Source: an uncultured Collinsella sp.
GTDB lineage: Bacteria > Actinomycetota > Coriobacteriia > Coriobacteriales > Coriobacteriaceae
Assembly (NCBI GenBank): GCA_902464565.1
Contig: CABQJV010000005.1
Coordinates: 45,621 to 109,620, forward strand
Length of the DNA stretch: 64,000 bases
Direction: 5' to 3'
In this document: positions 52,105 through 60,201 of the stretch, piece after piece
Layout of the letters: every line of letters begins with the position of its first letter
Numbering within the stretch: the first letter of the stretch is position 1
Notes under the pieces: model-generated
What the model was told of the DNA's origin: nothing
What the model saw: only the letters and a program-made list of their open reading frames with translations
Database searches by the model: none
Translations under genes and position numbers: made by a program

Positions 52105-53535
52105 TTAGTTCTCCTCGGTCTCAGTCTCGGCGAAATTCCAGCCAGCCAGGCGGTCCTTCGCGGTGTCGATGTCCAGGTAGTTCTCCTCGCCGTCCATGAG
52201 TCGCGTAAAGGCGGTAAAGAGATAGTGAGCATCGGTGGGGCCAGGCGAGGCCTCGGGGTGGTACTGGACCGAGAAGCACGGGGCGTCGAGCAGCTGGATG
52301 CCCTCGGCGGTGCCGTCGTTGAGGTTCACGTGCGTCAGGCGAATGCGGCCAAAGCGCTCGTTCATCACGACCGGCGCGATTCCGCGGCGCACCCAGACGC
52401 GCAGATCTCCATCGGCCGCATGCTCGGTCTCGCCGCCGGAAAGCTCGGGGACAAGCTTGCCCAGGCTGGGGAACAGCAGGCCGAAGCCATGGTTTTGCGC
52501 GGTAATCTCCACGCGACGGCTTACCAGGTTCATGACCGGCTGGTTGCCACCGCGGTGACCGAATTTAAGCTTTTCCATCTGGGCGCCGCAGGCCAGGCTG
52601 ATCATCTGATGGCCCAGGCAAATGCCAAAGACCGGCACCTTGCCGATCAGCTGCTGCACCTGCTCGTAGGTCTCCACCACGGCGTCGGGGTCGCCGGGGC
52701 CATTGGACAAAAAGACGCCGTCGGGATTCATGTCGAGCACCTCACTCGCAGGCGTGTCCCACGGCACGACGGTAAGGTCGCAGCCGGCGCGGACCAGCCC
52801 CTCCAGAATGCCGCGCTTCACACCGCAGTCGTAGGCGACCACTTTGTGACGGGCAGGAGCGGCAGTCGAAAGCGCAAAGTCATGCGTAGCGGGCAGATCG
52901 CTCGCGGCAAAAGCGTGGGGCTCAGGGCAGCTCACGGTCTTGACCAGGTTCTCGCCGACCAGCGTGGGCGCGGCGGATAGACGTTCGGCAAGCTCGGCGA
53001 CGTCAAAGATTTCCGTCGAGATAATGCCCATCTTGGAACCATTGTCGCGCAGATGGCGCACCAGAGCGCGGGTGTCGACGCCCTCGATAGCGACGATGCC
53101 GTGGGCGCGCAGATACTCCGGCACGCTGACGGCCGAGCGCCAGTTAGAAGGCGTGGTGCACATGTCGCGAACGATCATGCCGCGCATAGCCGGAGCGCTC
53201 GCAGGGCGCACGGCGTCGCCGGGGAAGGCCGACTGGACGTCGGTCTCGTCGATACCGTAGTTGCCGATCTGCGGATAGGTCATGGTTACGATTTGGCCGG
53301 CATAACTCGGGTCGGTCATGACCTCAAAGTAGCCCTCGAGCGAGGTGTTGAAGCAGACTTCGCCGGTCGCGGTGCCCTCGGCGCCGCATGCACGTCCATA
53401 AAAAATGGTCCCATCCTCAAGATACAGGATGCAGGGACCGCAGGTGCCCTTGCTGGTTTTGGCCAGCATGCGCTGGCAAAGCTCGCTGGGCGCGAAGGTG
53501 CGGGCGGCAGCGCCCGCGGTATGGTTGTTCGCCAT
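52105..53535 (-). CDS. carA: Carbamoyl-phosphate synthase small subunit
   Basis: Glutamine amidotransferase subunit of 476 residues. The N-terminal domain has LYLEDGTIFYGRACG, VCFNTSLEGYFEVMTDPSYAGQIV and YPQIGNYGIDE. The class I glutaminase has the nucleophile in VFGICLGHQMISLA and the His-Glu pair in FSVQYHPEASPGP. About 110 residues longer than E. coli CarA, because of an extended N-terminus and a region near 385-410 (SLGKLVPELSGGETEHAADG). The ATG at 53535 follows AAGGAGA; the leader has a PyrR-type hairpin. Confidence 0.96.
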   Translation of the reverse strand: MANNHTAGAAARTFAPSELCQRMLAKTSKGTCGPCILYLEDGTIFYGRACGAEGTATGEVCFNTSLEGYFEVMTDPSYAGQIVTMTYPQIGNYGIDETDVQSAFPGDAVRPASAPAMRGMIVRDMCTTPSNWRSAVSVPEYLRAHGIVAIEGVDTRALVRHLRDNGSKMGIISTEIFDVAELAERLSAAPTLVGENLVKTVSCPEPHAFAASDLPATHDFALSTAAPARHKVVAYDCGVKRGILEGLVRAGCDLTVVPWDTPASEVLDMNPDGVFLSNGPGDPDAVVETYEQVQQLIGKVPVFGICLGHQMISLACGAQMEKLKFGHRGGNQPVMNLVSRRVEITAQNHGFGLLFPSLGKLVPELSGGETEHAADGDLRVWVRRGIAPVVMNERFGRIRLTHVNLNDGTAEGIQLLDAPCFSVQYHPEASPGPTDAHYLFTAFTRLMDGEENYLDIDTAKDRLAGWNFAETETEEN

Positions 53536-53545
53536 AATTCTCCTT

Positions 53546-53565
53546 CCCGGTCTCACAGGACCGGC
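53546..53565 (-). promoter_or_regulatory. Predicted PyrR-binding hairpin in the carA leader
   Basis: On the minus strand CCGGTCCTGTGAGACCGG forms a hairpin matching the PyrR-binding loop consensus (UCC-n-G-n-GAG), with the closing pairs kept by paired changes. The Shine-Dalgarno GGGAAGGAG starts inside the stem's 3' end, 4 bases before AATTATG. PyrR with UMP would hide the ribosome site. No pyrR gene is in the window. Confidence 0.7.
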
Positions 53566-53593
53566 TTAAAGGTGTGTAGTTAGGCCTCGCGGT

Positions 53594-53599
53594 ATTGTA
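53594..53599 (-). promoter_or_regulatory. -10 element TACAAT of carAB
   Basis: GCGGTTACAATACC gives a predicted start near 53587 and a leader of about 52 bases holding the PyrR-type hairpin. Confidence 0.55.
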
Positions 53600-53693
53600 A
53601 CCGCAAGCATGCCTCATGGCGTTAATTTCATCGAAATGTTTACGAAATGATAATTATGACTTTCTATGCATAATGATTTTTCTGGGACGGGGA

Positions 53694-53738
53694 TTAAAAA
53701 ATCATCCCGCGGGGCTTGTGGCTCACGCGGGATGATGG
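53694..53738 (-). terminator. Rho-independent terminator of the gene at 53.7-54.7 kb
   Basis: On the minus strand ATCATCCCGCG pairs with CGCGGGATGAT and is followed by TTTTTT. It begins about 10 bases after the stop and isolates carAB. Confidence 0.92.
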
Positions 53739-53742
53739 CGTC

Positions 53743-54708
53743 TTATTTTTTCTTGTCCTGCTCCAGCAGTTCGGACGGTGTGCGATCGGGCTTGCCGCCG
53801 CGGAAAATCTCGCGGCCATGCAGACGATGCTCCAGATCGCGCTCGGCCTTTTCCTCGTCAATCTTGGTCTGGCTCACCACCGGATCCTCAATCAACGACG
53901 ACACCGAGTTCACCTGCTTCTGAATGCGCTCGGCGATGGTGTCATCCATGCTCACGATACGCATCTTCCAGTCGATACTCGTGGCATTTGACGAGCTCTT
54001 GGTCCACACAAACGTCAAAATGGCGCTCTGATGACCCCGCGCGGGGAACATGCCAAAGAAGGAATCATGCTGGATATTGCTGTCCTCGTCGATATAGGCA
54101 TGCACGTTGTACACCACGCGGTCGATCTTATCGTTGAGCAGCGCGTTGGTCGCAAGTGCCGCAGCCTGAATCTGCCCGTTGGACAGCAGCTCGAGCTCGT
54201 TGGCAGACGACGTGTCCAACACCGTCACCTCTACCGTACCCGTGCGTTCGTCCGCCTCGTCGACGCTAAAGTCGAGCGGGAACTGCGTAAAGCCGTTACC
54301 CCACTCAAGGCCGCCCTTCAGTGCCGTGGAAACGGTATCCACCGAAACGCTCTCGGACAGGTTGGCAGTGTTCAGGCGGCGCATCACGCCGTAGCCAATC
54401 TGCATGCCCACGATCAGCACCAAGATGCCGATAACCACGACCATGGCAGTCTTCGTAATGGTATGGCTCACCTGCGAGCCCGAAGGATCGTCCTCGGACA
54501 GCGGGTCGATATGTTTTGCCTGGCTCGCGCGATCCTCGCTGCGCAGCCGCGCCAGCGTCGCCTTGTCGCCGCGCTTGACGGCAGCCTCTTTCTCGCGCAT
54601 GCGCTCGGTACGCTTTTTGGCGAGCGTAGGATCCAAGACGCCGGATGCATCGATTTCGGAGAATAACTCCGTCACTTCTTCCGGAGTCAAAGGGTTCTTG
54701 TCAGCCAT
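53743..54708 (-). CDS. Hypothetical single-pass membrane protein
   Basis: A 321-residue protein I do not recognise. Residues 1-85 are charged and cytoplasmic-looking (KKRTERMREKEAAVKRGDKA). One transmembrane helix (AMVVVIGILVLIVGMQIGYG) follows near 88-110. About 150 exported-looking residues with VDTVSTALKGGLEWGNGFTQFPLDF and a tail rich in Lys and Glu end the protein. It lies 20 bases after the ABC exporter gene and shares its transcript. A role with the exporter is possible but unproven. Confidence 0.75.
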   Translation of the reverse strand: MADKNPLTPEEVTELFSEIDASGVLDPTLAKKRTERMREKEAAVKRGDKATLARLRSEDRASQAKHIDPLSEDDPSGSQVSHTITKTAMVVVIGILVLIVGMQIGYGVMRRLNTANLSESVSVDTVSTALKGGLEWGNGFTQFPLDFSVDEADERTGTVEVTVLDTSSANELELLSNGQIQAAALATNALLNDKIDRVVYNVHAYIDEDSNIQHDSFFGMFPARGHQSAILTFVWTKSSSNATSIDWKMRIVSMDDTIAERIQKQVNSVSSLIEDPVVSQTKIDEEKAERDLEHRLHGREIFRGGKPDRTPSELLEQDKKK

Positions 54709-54727
54709 AAACTTCCTGTCATATCAA

Positions 54728-56497
54728 TCAGTCGAGCTCGTGCGCACGCGCACCTTCGAACTGCATTCGATAGTAACGGGCATAGGTGCCGCCACGGGCG
54801 AGAAGCTGCTCGTGCGTACCACGTTCCACAACGCGACCATGCTCGACGGTCGCAATCTCGTCGGCATGCTTAATGGTCGAGAGGCGGTGGGCAATGATGA
54901 TCGTGGTGCGACCGCGCGCCAGGCGCTCGAGCGACTCCTGCACCGCCTCCTCGCTCTCGTTATCCAAGGCGCTCGTCGCCTCGTCCAGAATCAGGATCTT
55001 GGGGTTCTTGAGAAACACACGCGCAATGGCCACGCGCTGCTTCTGGCCACCCGAAAGACGGCTGCCGCGCTCGCCTACGACCGTGTCGTAGCCCTGCGGC
55101 AGCGACTCAATGAAGGCATCGATATTGGCACGACGGGCGGCCTCGGCGACTTCTTCTGCCGTGGCGCCTGGCTTGCCGTAGGCGATGTTCTCGCCAATCG
55201 TACCGTCAAACAGATAGACATCCTGCTGCACCAGGCCAATGGCGCGGCGCAGACTCTGTTGCGTCACGTCACGCACGTCTTGGCCGTCAATGCTGACGGA
55301 TCCAGCAGCCACGTCATAAAAGCGCGGCAGCAGCGAACACGTTGTGGACTTGCCACCGCCCGAGGGGCCAACCAGGGCAATGGTCTGTCCGGGCTTGATG
55401 GACAGATTCATATGGTCGATCACGGGACGAGCCTCTTCGCCGCCGCCCAGCTCAACATCCTCATAGCTAAAGCACACGTCGCGATACTCAACCGCGCCCG
55501 CCGTAACCTGCAGGTCCACGGCACCCGGCTTATCCTGAATATCGGGGGCAGTCGAGAGCACCTCGTCCATGCGTTTAAAGCCGGCGATGGCCTTCTGATA
55601 CGTTTCGGCCGAATTGACGAGCGTCTCGAGCGGGGTGCAGAACAGCGAAATATAGAGTGCAAAGGTCGCCATATCGACCGCCTGCAGCCGTCCCTGGGCG
55701 ACCAGCCAAGCACCCAGCAGCACCACAATCACGTACAGCACGCCCGAGAGCAGGCCATACGTCGCTGTGTAGACGCCCATGGCGTGATACATATTCTCCT
55801 TGGACGAAAGATAGCGGTCGTTAGAGGCGCGGAACTTGGAGCGCTCAGCTTCCTCGTTCGCAAAACTCTTGACCACGCGCATGCCTGCCAGCGAATCCTG
55901 CAGCTGAGCATTAATACCGCTGATCTTTTTGCGGTTGTCGCTGAAGACCTCGCGCATGCGCATGTTCTGCCAAAACATGATGACCGCAAACACCGCCGTC
56001 ACCACGGCCATGGCAAGCGCCAGCACCGGGGCGATAGCAAAGAGAATCACAAACGAACCGATAATCTCGATACCGCAGATGATAATCCACTCGGGCACGT
56101 GGTGTGCCGCCTCGCAGATATCGAACAGGTCGTTGACCACGCGGCTCATCATGTCACCCGAGCTGTTGCGATCGAAGTACGCAAAGCTAAAGCGCTCGTA
56201 CTGGTCGAACAGGTCCTCGCGCATCTTGGACTCCATGCGCGCGCCCATCACGTGGCCCCAATAGCTCACAAAGTAGCGGCAGGCGCAGCGGACGGCATAC
56301 ATCAGCACCAGGCCAACCGCGATCATACCGAGCGCCTGCATAATAGCAGCCTGACCCTGGGTAAAGAGCCCGCCGGTCAGATTGCGCAGAATGATAGGAA
56401 ACGCCAGGTCAATGGCGGCAAGCACCAGGGCGCAAACAGTATCGGCAACAAAAAGCCCCATCTGGGGCTTGTAATACGAAAGAAACCTTTTCAGCAT
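54728..56497 (-). CDS. ABC exporter, fused permease and ATPase
   Basis: A 589-residue half-transporter of the MsbA/multidrug type. Six transmembrane helices fill residues 1-310. The ATPase then shows GPSGGGKSTTCSLLPRFYD, LVQQDVYLFDGTI, LSGGQKQRVAIARV and ILILDEATSALD. It would work as a homodimer; no second half-transporter gene is adjacent. The ATG at 56497 has AAGGTGA upstream and is ten bases from a 22-bp hairpin repeat. Codons further upstream cross that repeat and are rejected. Substrate unknown. Confidence 0.93.
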   Translation of the reverse strand: MLKRFLSYYKPQMGLFVADTVCALVLAAIDLAFPIILRNLTGGLFTQGQAAIMQALGMIAVGLVLMYAVRCACRYFVSYWGHVMGARMESKMREDLFDQYERFSFAYFDRNSSGDMMSRVVNDLFDICEAAHHVPEWIIICGIEIIGSFVILFAIAPVLALAMAVVTAVFAVIMFWQNMRMREVFSDNRKKISGINAQLQDSLAGMRVVKSFANEEAERSKFRASNDRYLSSKENMYHAMGVYTATYGLLSGVLYVIVVLLGAWLVAQGRLQAVDMATFALYISLFCTPLETLVNSAETYQKAIAGFKRMDEVLSTAPDIQDKPGAVDLQVTAGAVEYRDVCFSYEDVELGGGEEARPVIDHMNLSIKPGQTIALVGPSGGGKSTTCSLLPRFYDVAAGSVSIDGQDVRDVTQQSLRRAIGLVQQDVYLFDGTIGENIAYGKPGATAEEVAEAARRANIDAFIESLPQGYDTVVGERGSRLSGGQKQRVAIARVFLKNPKILILDEATSALDNESEEAVQESLERLARGRTTIIIAHRLSTIKHADEIATVEHGRVVERGTHEQLLARGGTYARYYRMQFEGARAHELD

Positions 56498-56506
56498 AAT
56501 CACCTT

Positions 56507-56528
56507 ACGCGGTTTTACCAAACCGCGT
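56507..56528. repeat. 22-bp palindrome ACGCGGTTT-tacc-AAACCGCGT
   Basis: Same sequence as the palindrome at 33702-33723, in inverse orientation. Here it lies directly upstream of the ABC exporter ribosome site. Confidence 0.8.
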
Positions 56529-56544
56529 TTCGTCTCGACGCTGC

Positions 56545-56643
56545 AAGTGCTCCATTTGGACAATCTGGCCTTCAATCGTCGGTCGCGTATATCCATACGC
56601 TTCCCTCCTCTTTTAGGCCACCTTGTCTCAAATGGAGCACTTT
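56545..56643. repeat. Inverted repeat between the Nudix and ABC exporter genes
   Basis: AAGTGCTCCATTTGGACAA (from 56545) pairs with TTGTCTCAAATGGAGCACTT (to about 56643) with a one-base shift and one mismatch. The GGACAA within the arm recalls the GGGACAG repeats. Confidence 0.65.
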
Positions 56644-56681
56644 CGCTGACTTACACAAACCTGCGGGATCATTCCCGCTCG

Positions 56682-57377
56682 TTAAAGTTCGGCCCCGCCT
56701 AGTCGGTGCGCGATGCTATCGCAGGCCAAGGCGCCCACGACGGTCTTGGCATCTTCGATCTTACCGTCGAGCACGGCGTCGATCAGCTCGTGCAGCGGCA
56801 CCAGATCCACGTTGACGAACTCGTCATCATCGGGGTTGGGCGCATCAAACTCGAGCTTGGTGGCCAGGTAGATGTGAATGATCTCGTCGCAGAAGCCGCA
56901 GGACGTGACAATCGACGTCAAAAAGCGAATGCGACCGGCCCTAAAGCCCGTCTCCTCATGCAGCTCGCGCTTGGCGCAATCGAGCGGGTCCTCGCCTGGG
57001 TCGAGCTTGCCGGCGGGAACCTCGACCGTCACGCGGTCGATGGCGGTGCGGTACTGACGCACCAGTACGATCTTGCCGCTCTCGGTCAGTGCCACAACGG
57101 CCGCCGCACCCGGATGGCGAACGATATCGCGGGCGCTACGGCGACCGTTGGGCAGTTCAACCTCAAGACGGTGGACGTCGAGGATCTTGCCCTTCCAGGC
57201 GCACTCCTCCGAAAGAATCTTCTCGTGCAGCTCGGCATCGTGCGGGTCGTCGTCGCCCAGCACCAGCGCCGGCTCGTCAGCGACCTCGCCACCAGGCTCG
57301 CCCTCGGCGTGCCCATACATGCGGCTGTCCTCTTCGACGATCTGCGCGTCCACGAGCTCTTCGTTCTTCTCGTCCAT
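56682..57377 (-). CDS. Nudix hydrolase (ADP-ribose pyrophosphatase type)
   Basis: A 231-residue Nudix enzyme. The Nudix box GKLDPGEDPLDCAKRELHEETGF is complete, and VEVPAG before it is typical of ADP-ribose pyrophosphatases. The first 65 residues are an acidic extension not found in small family members. ATG 57377 is chosen because GAGAGGG lies nine bases upstream; an ATG at 57386 abuts that site. It follows purD by about 20 bases on the same strand. Confidence 0.9.
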   Translation of the reverse strand: MDEKNEELVDAQIVEEDSRMYGHAEGEPGGEVADEPALVLGDDDPHDAELHEKILSEECAWKGKILDVHRLEVELPNGRRSARDIVRHPGAAAVVALTESGKIVLVRQYRTAIDRVTVEVPAGKLDPGEDPLDCAKRELHEETGFRAGRIRFLTSIVTSCGFCDEIIHIYLATKLEFDAPNPDDDEFVNVDLVPLHELIDAVLDGKIEDAKTVVGALACDSIAHRLGGAEL

Positions 57378-57398
57378 CCGTCTCATCCCTCTCGGACT

Positions 57399-58703
57399 TT
57401 AGGCATCCCAGGCGTCGCGGCCACGCAGCGCGCGCAGGCCGATGTCATGACGCAGGGTCTTGCCCTCAAAATCAATCTTCTCGCAGGCCTCGTAGGCAAG
57501 GTTGCGAGCGTTCTCGAACGTGTCGCCCAGCGCGGTCACGGCAAGCACTCGGCCGCCGTTGGTCACGAGCTGACCGTCCACCACGGCAGTGCCGGCATGG
57601 TACACGGTCACGTTCTCCATGGCCTCGGCGTCGGCGATGCCGGTGATGACTTTGCCCTTCTCGTAGCTGCCGGGATAGCCCGCGCTCGTCAGGACAACAG
57701 CCACGGCCCACTCGTCACGCCAGTCGAGCTCAATCTGATCAAGCTCGCAGTTGGCGCAGGCGAGCATAACCTCGACCATATCGTTCTTAAGGCGCGGCAG
57801 CACGACCTGCGTCTCGGGATCGCCAAAGCGGGCGTTGAACTCCAGCACCTTGGGGCCGGCGGGGGTGAGCATAAAGCCACCATACAGGCAGCCGCGGTAG
57901 TCGATACCCTCGGCAGCCAGCTCGGCCACGGTCTGCTCCATGACCTTCACCATCGTGGCGTGCTCCTCGTCGGTCACGATGGGCACCGGGCTGTAAACGC
58001 CCATGCCGCCGGTGTTGGGGCCAAGGTCGCCCTCGAGCGCACGCTTGTGATCCTGCGAGGTGGCCATGGGGCGCACGGTCTTGCCGTCGGTAAAGGCCAG
58101 CAGCGAGCACTCGGGGCCAACCAGCATTTCCTCAATGACAACGGTGTTGCCGGCATCACCAAAGGTGCCGCCAAAGCACTCGCGCACGGCCTCTTCGGCC
58201 TGCGCAAGCTCAGTCGCCACGATAACGCCCTTGCCTGCGGCCAGGCCGTCAGCCTTCACGACCAGCGGGGCACCCTGCTCGCGCACATAGGCAAGAGCCG
58301 AAGCCTCGTCAGTAAACGAGCCGTAGGCGGCCGTCGGAATGCCGGCACGCTCCATGAGCTGCTTGGAGAACAGCTTAGAGCCCTCCATCTGGGCGCCCTC
58401 GGCACCCGGGCCAAAGCAGGGAATACCCGCCGCGCGCACGGCGTCGGCCACGCCCGCCACGAGCGGCGCCTCGGGGCCAATTACCACGAGTCCGCATCCG
58501 TGGCTCTGGGCAAACGCCGCCACGGCCGCAGGATCGCAGTCGTCGAGAACCACGTTCTCGCCGCAGCTCGCGGTGCCGCCGTTACCCGGCGCAATGTAGA
58601 GCTTGCCGGCGCGCGGTGATGCAGCGAGCTTAGCTGCCAAAGCATGCTCGCGGCCGCCGCTGCCCAACAACAGGATGTCGATGGTTTGAGTGTCCGCCTT
58701 CAA
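57399..58703 (-). CDS. purD: Phosphoribosylamine-glycine ligase
   Basis: GAR synthetase of 434 residues. ILLLGSGGREHALAAKLA opens the protein; PLVVKADGLAAGKGVIVA, GPECSLLAFTDG, GGMGVYSPVP and EFNARFGDPETQVVLPRL follow. The start is taken as the TTG at 58703, because GAGGAGG lies five bases upstream and the family sequence starts within ten codons. A further upstream in-frame extension to 58871 would enter purA and is rejected. Confidence 0.94.
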   Translation of the reverse strand: MKADTQTIDILLLGSGGREHALAAKLAASPRAGKLYIAPGNGGTASCGENVVLDDCDPAAVAAFAQSHGCGLVVIGPEAPLVAGVADAVRAAGIPCFGPGAEGAQMEGSKLFSKQLMERAGIPTAAYGSFTDEASALAYVREQGAPLVVKADGLAAGKGVIVATELAQAEEAVRECFGGTFGDAGNTVVIEEMLVGPECSLLAFTDGKTVRPMATSQDHKRALEGDLGPNTGGMGVYSPVPIVTDEEHATMVKVMEQTVAELAAEGIDYRGCLYGGFMLTPAGPKVLEFNARFGDPETQVVLPRLKNDMVEVMLACANCELDQIELDWRDEWAVAVVLTSAGYPGSYEKGKVITGIADAEAMENVTVYHAGTAVVDGQLVTNGGRVLAVTALGDTFENARNLAYEACEKIDFEGKTLRHDIGLRALRGRDAWDA

Positions 58704-58757
58704 GGGTGCCTCCTCTATGGATGAACGGCCCGCTCCGCGCGAGCCCTTTGCAAGCAA

Positions 58758-58800
58758 ATATACCCCTCGGCCGCCCGTCCGGGCTGCAAAGGGGTATATC
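58758..58800 (-). terminator. Terminator-like hairpin between purA and purD
   Basis: On the minus strand ATATACCCCT...AGGGGTATAT with an inner GCCCGGACGGGC stem is followed by TTGCTT. It lies about 20 bases after the purA stop. The T-run is short, so read-through into purD is possible. Confidence 0.6.
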
Positions 58801-58821
58801 GCAATAACCAAATAGTGCCGA

Positions 58822-60108
58822 TTACTTCCAGAATCGGTTGATGATCTGCTCGCGACCGGCGCCGACGCCAATGAACGTCACGCGGGTGTGTGCCAGATCC
58901 TCGATAAACGTCACGTAGTCCTGAGCCTCCTGCGGCAGCTCGTCAAAGCTGCGGCAGCCGGTGATGTCGCACTTCCAGCCCGGGAGCTCCTCGTAGATGG
59001 GCTTGGCGTGCTCAAAGCGCACCTGATGCTCGGGCACGCTCGTGTAACGCTCGCCGTCGACGTCGTAGGCAACGCACACCTTGACGGTATCGAAGGCCGA
59101 AAGCACGTCGAGCTTGGTCATGGCGATATCGGTGAGGCCATTGACACGCGAGGCGTAGTTGGCGATGGGGCCATCGAACCAACCGCAGCGACGGCGACGG
59201 CCGGTGGTCACGCCGTACTCATAGCCCTCCTCGGTCAGCGTATGGCCGGCCTCGGACTCATAGGAAAGCTCGGTGGGCATGGGGCCCGAACCGACGCGGG
59301 TGATATAGGCCTTCATGACGCCCAGCACGCGGTCGACATTCTTCATACCGACGCCAGAGCCGGTGATGGCGCCGCCGGCGGTGCAGTTGGAAGACGTCAC
59401 GTACGGATAGGTGCCGTGGTCAATGTCGAGCAGCGTTGCCTGGGCGCCCTCGAACAGCAGGTCCTTGCCCTCGTCGATCATGTTGTTGAGCAGCAGGCTC
59501 GTCTCGGTGATGTAGGGGCGCAGGCGCTCGGCCATGGGCAGGTACTCGTCGCAGATCTGGTCCACGGTGTAGGTGGGCAGGTGGTAGATGAGCTCGAGCT
59601 CGGGATTCACGCGGGCAAGAGCGGTCTCCAGCTTGTCGCGGAACAGCGCCTCGTCCAGCATGTCCTGCATGCGCAGGCCGATGCGGGCCATCTTGTCCTG
59701 GTAGCACGGACCGATGCCGCGCTTGGTGGTACCGATGTTCTTCTTGCCGAGCTTCTGCTCAAAAGCACCATCCAGATCGATGTGGTACGGCATGATGACA
59801 TGCGCGTTGCCGCTAATCTTGAGGTTCTTGGTGGTGATGCCGTCGGCCTCGAACATGTCGATCTCCTCAAGGACAACCTTGGGGTTGACGACGCAGCCGT
59901 TACCGATCACCGACACGTGGTCAGAATACATGATGCCGGAGGGCACCTGGTGCAGGCCGTACTTCTTGCCGTTGACGACGATGGTGTGACCGGCGTTGTT
60001 GCCGCCCGAGTAGCGCACGACGGCATCGAAGTCGCCGGCGACTAGGTCGCAAATCTTACCCTTGCCCTCATCGCCCCACTGGGCACCGACCAAAACGGTT
60101 GACGGCAT
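58822..60108 (-). CDS. purA: Adenylosuccinate synthetase
   Basis: Converts IMP to adenylosuccinate; 428 residues. VLVGAQWGDEGKGKICDLVA at the N-terminus holds the catalytic Asp and P-loop, GGNNAGHTIVV holds the catalytic His, and GIGPCYQDKMAR and TTGRRRRCGWFD are further signatures. AAGGAG precedes the ATG. It lies between dnaB and purD on the same strand. Confidence 0.97.
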   Translation of the reverse strand: MPSTVLVGAQWGDEGKGKICDLVAGDFDAVVRYSGGNNAGHTIVVNGKKYGLHQVPSGIMYSDHVSVIGNGCVVNPKVVLEEIDMFEADGITTKNLKISGNAHVIMPYHIDLDGAFEQKLGKKNIGTTKRGIGPCYQDKMARIGLRMQDMLDEALFRDKLETALARVNPELELIYHLPTYTVDQICDEYLPMAERLRPYITETSLLLNNMIDEGKDLLFEGAQATLLDIDHGTYPYVTSSNCTAGGAITGSGVGMKNVDRVLGVMKAYITRVGSGPMPTELSYESEAGHTLTEEGYEYGVTTGRRRRCGWFDGPIANYASRVNGLTDIAMTKLDVLSAFDTVKVCVAYDVDGERYTSVPEHQVRFEHAKPIYEELPGWKCDITGCRSFDELPQEAQDYVTFIEDLAHTRVTFIGVGAGREQIINRFWK

Positions 60109-60201
60109 GTTTACTCCTTACATTCATGGACTGTCTACGCGCCACGCCGGCACGCAGAAGCACAAAACATTCCCAGTATACCCGTGCAACGGGCGCCTGT
60201 C

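Noticed and set aside
54404..56815. 803-codon plus-strand open frame
   Set aside because: Antisense to the ABC exporter and the unknown membrane protein gene; no domain and no start signal.
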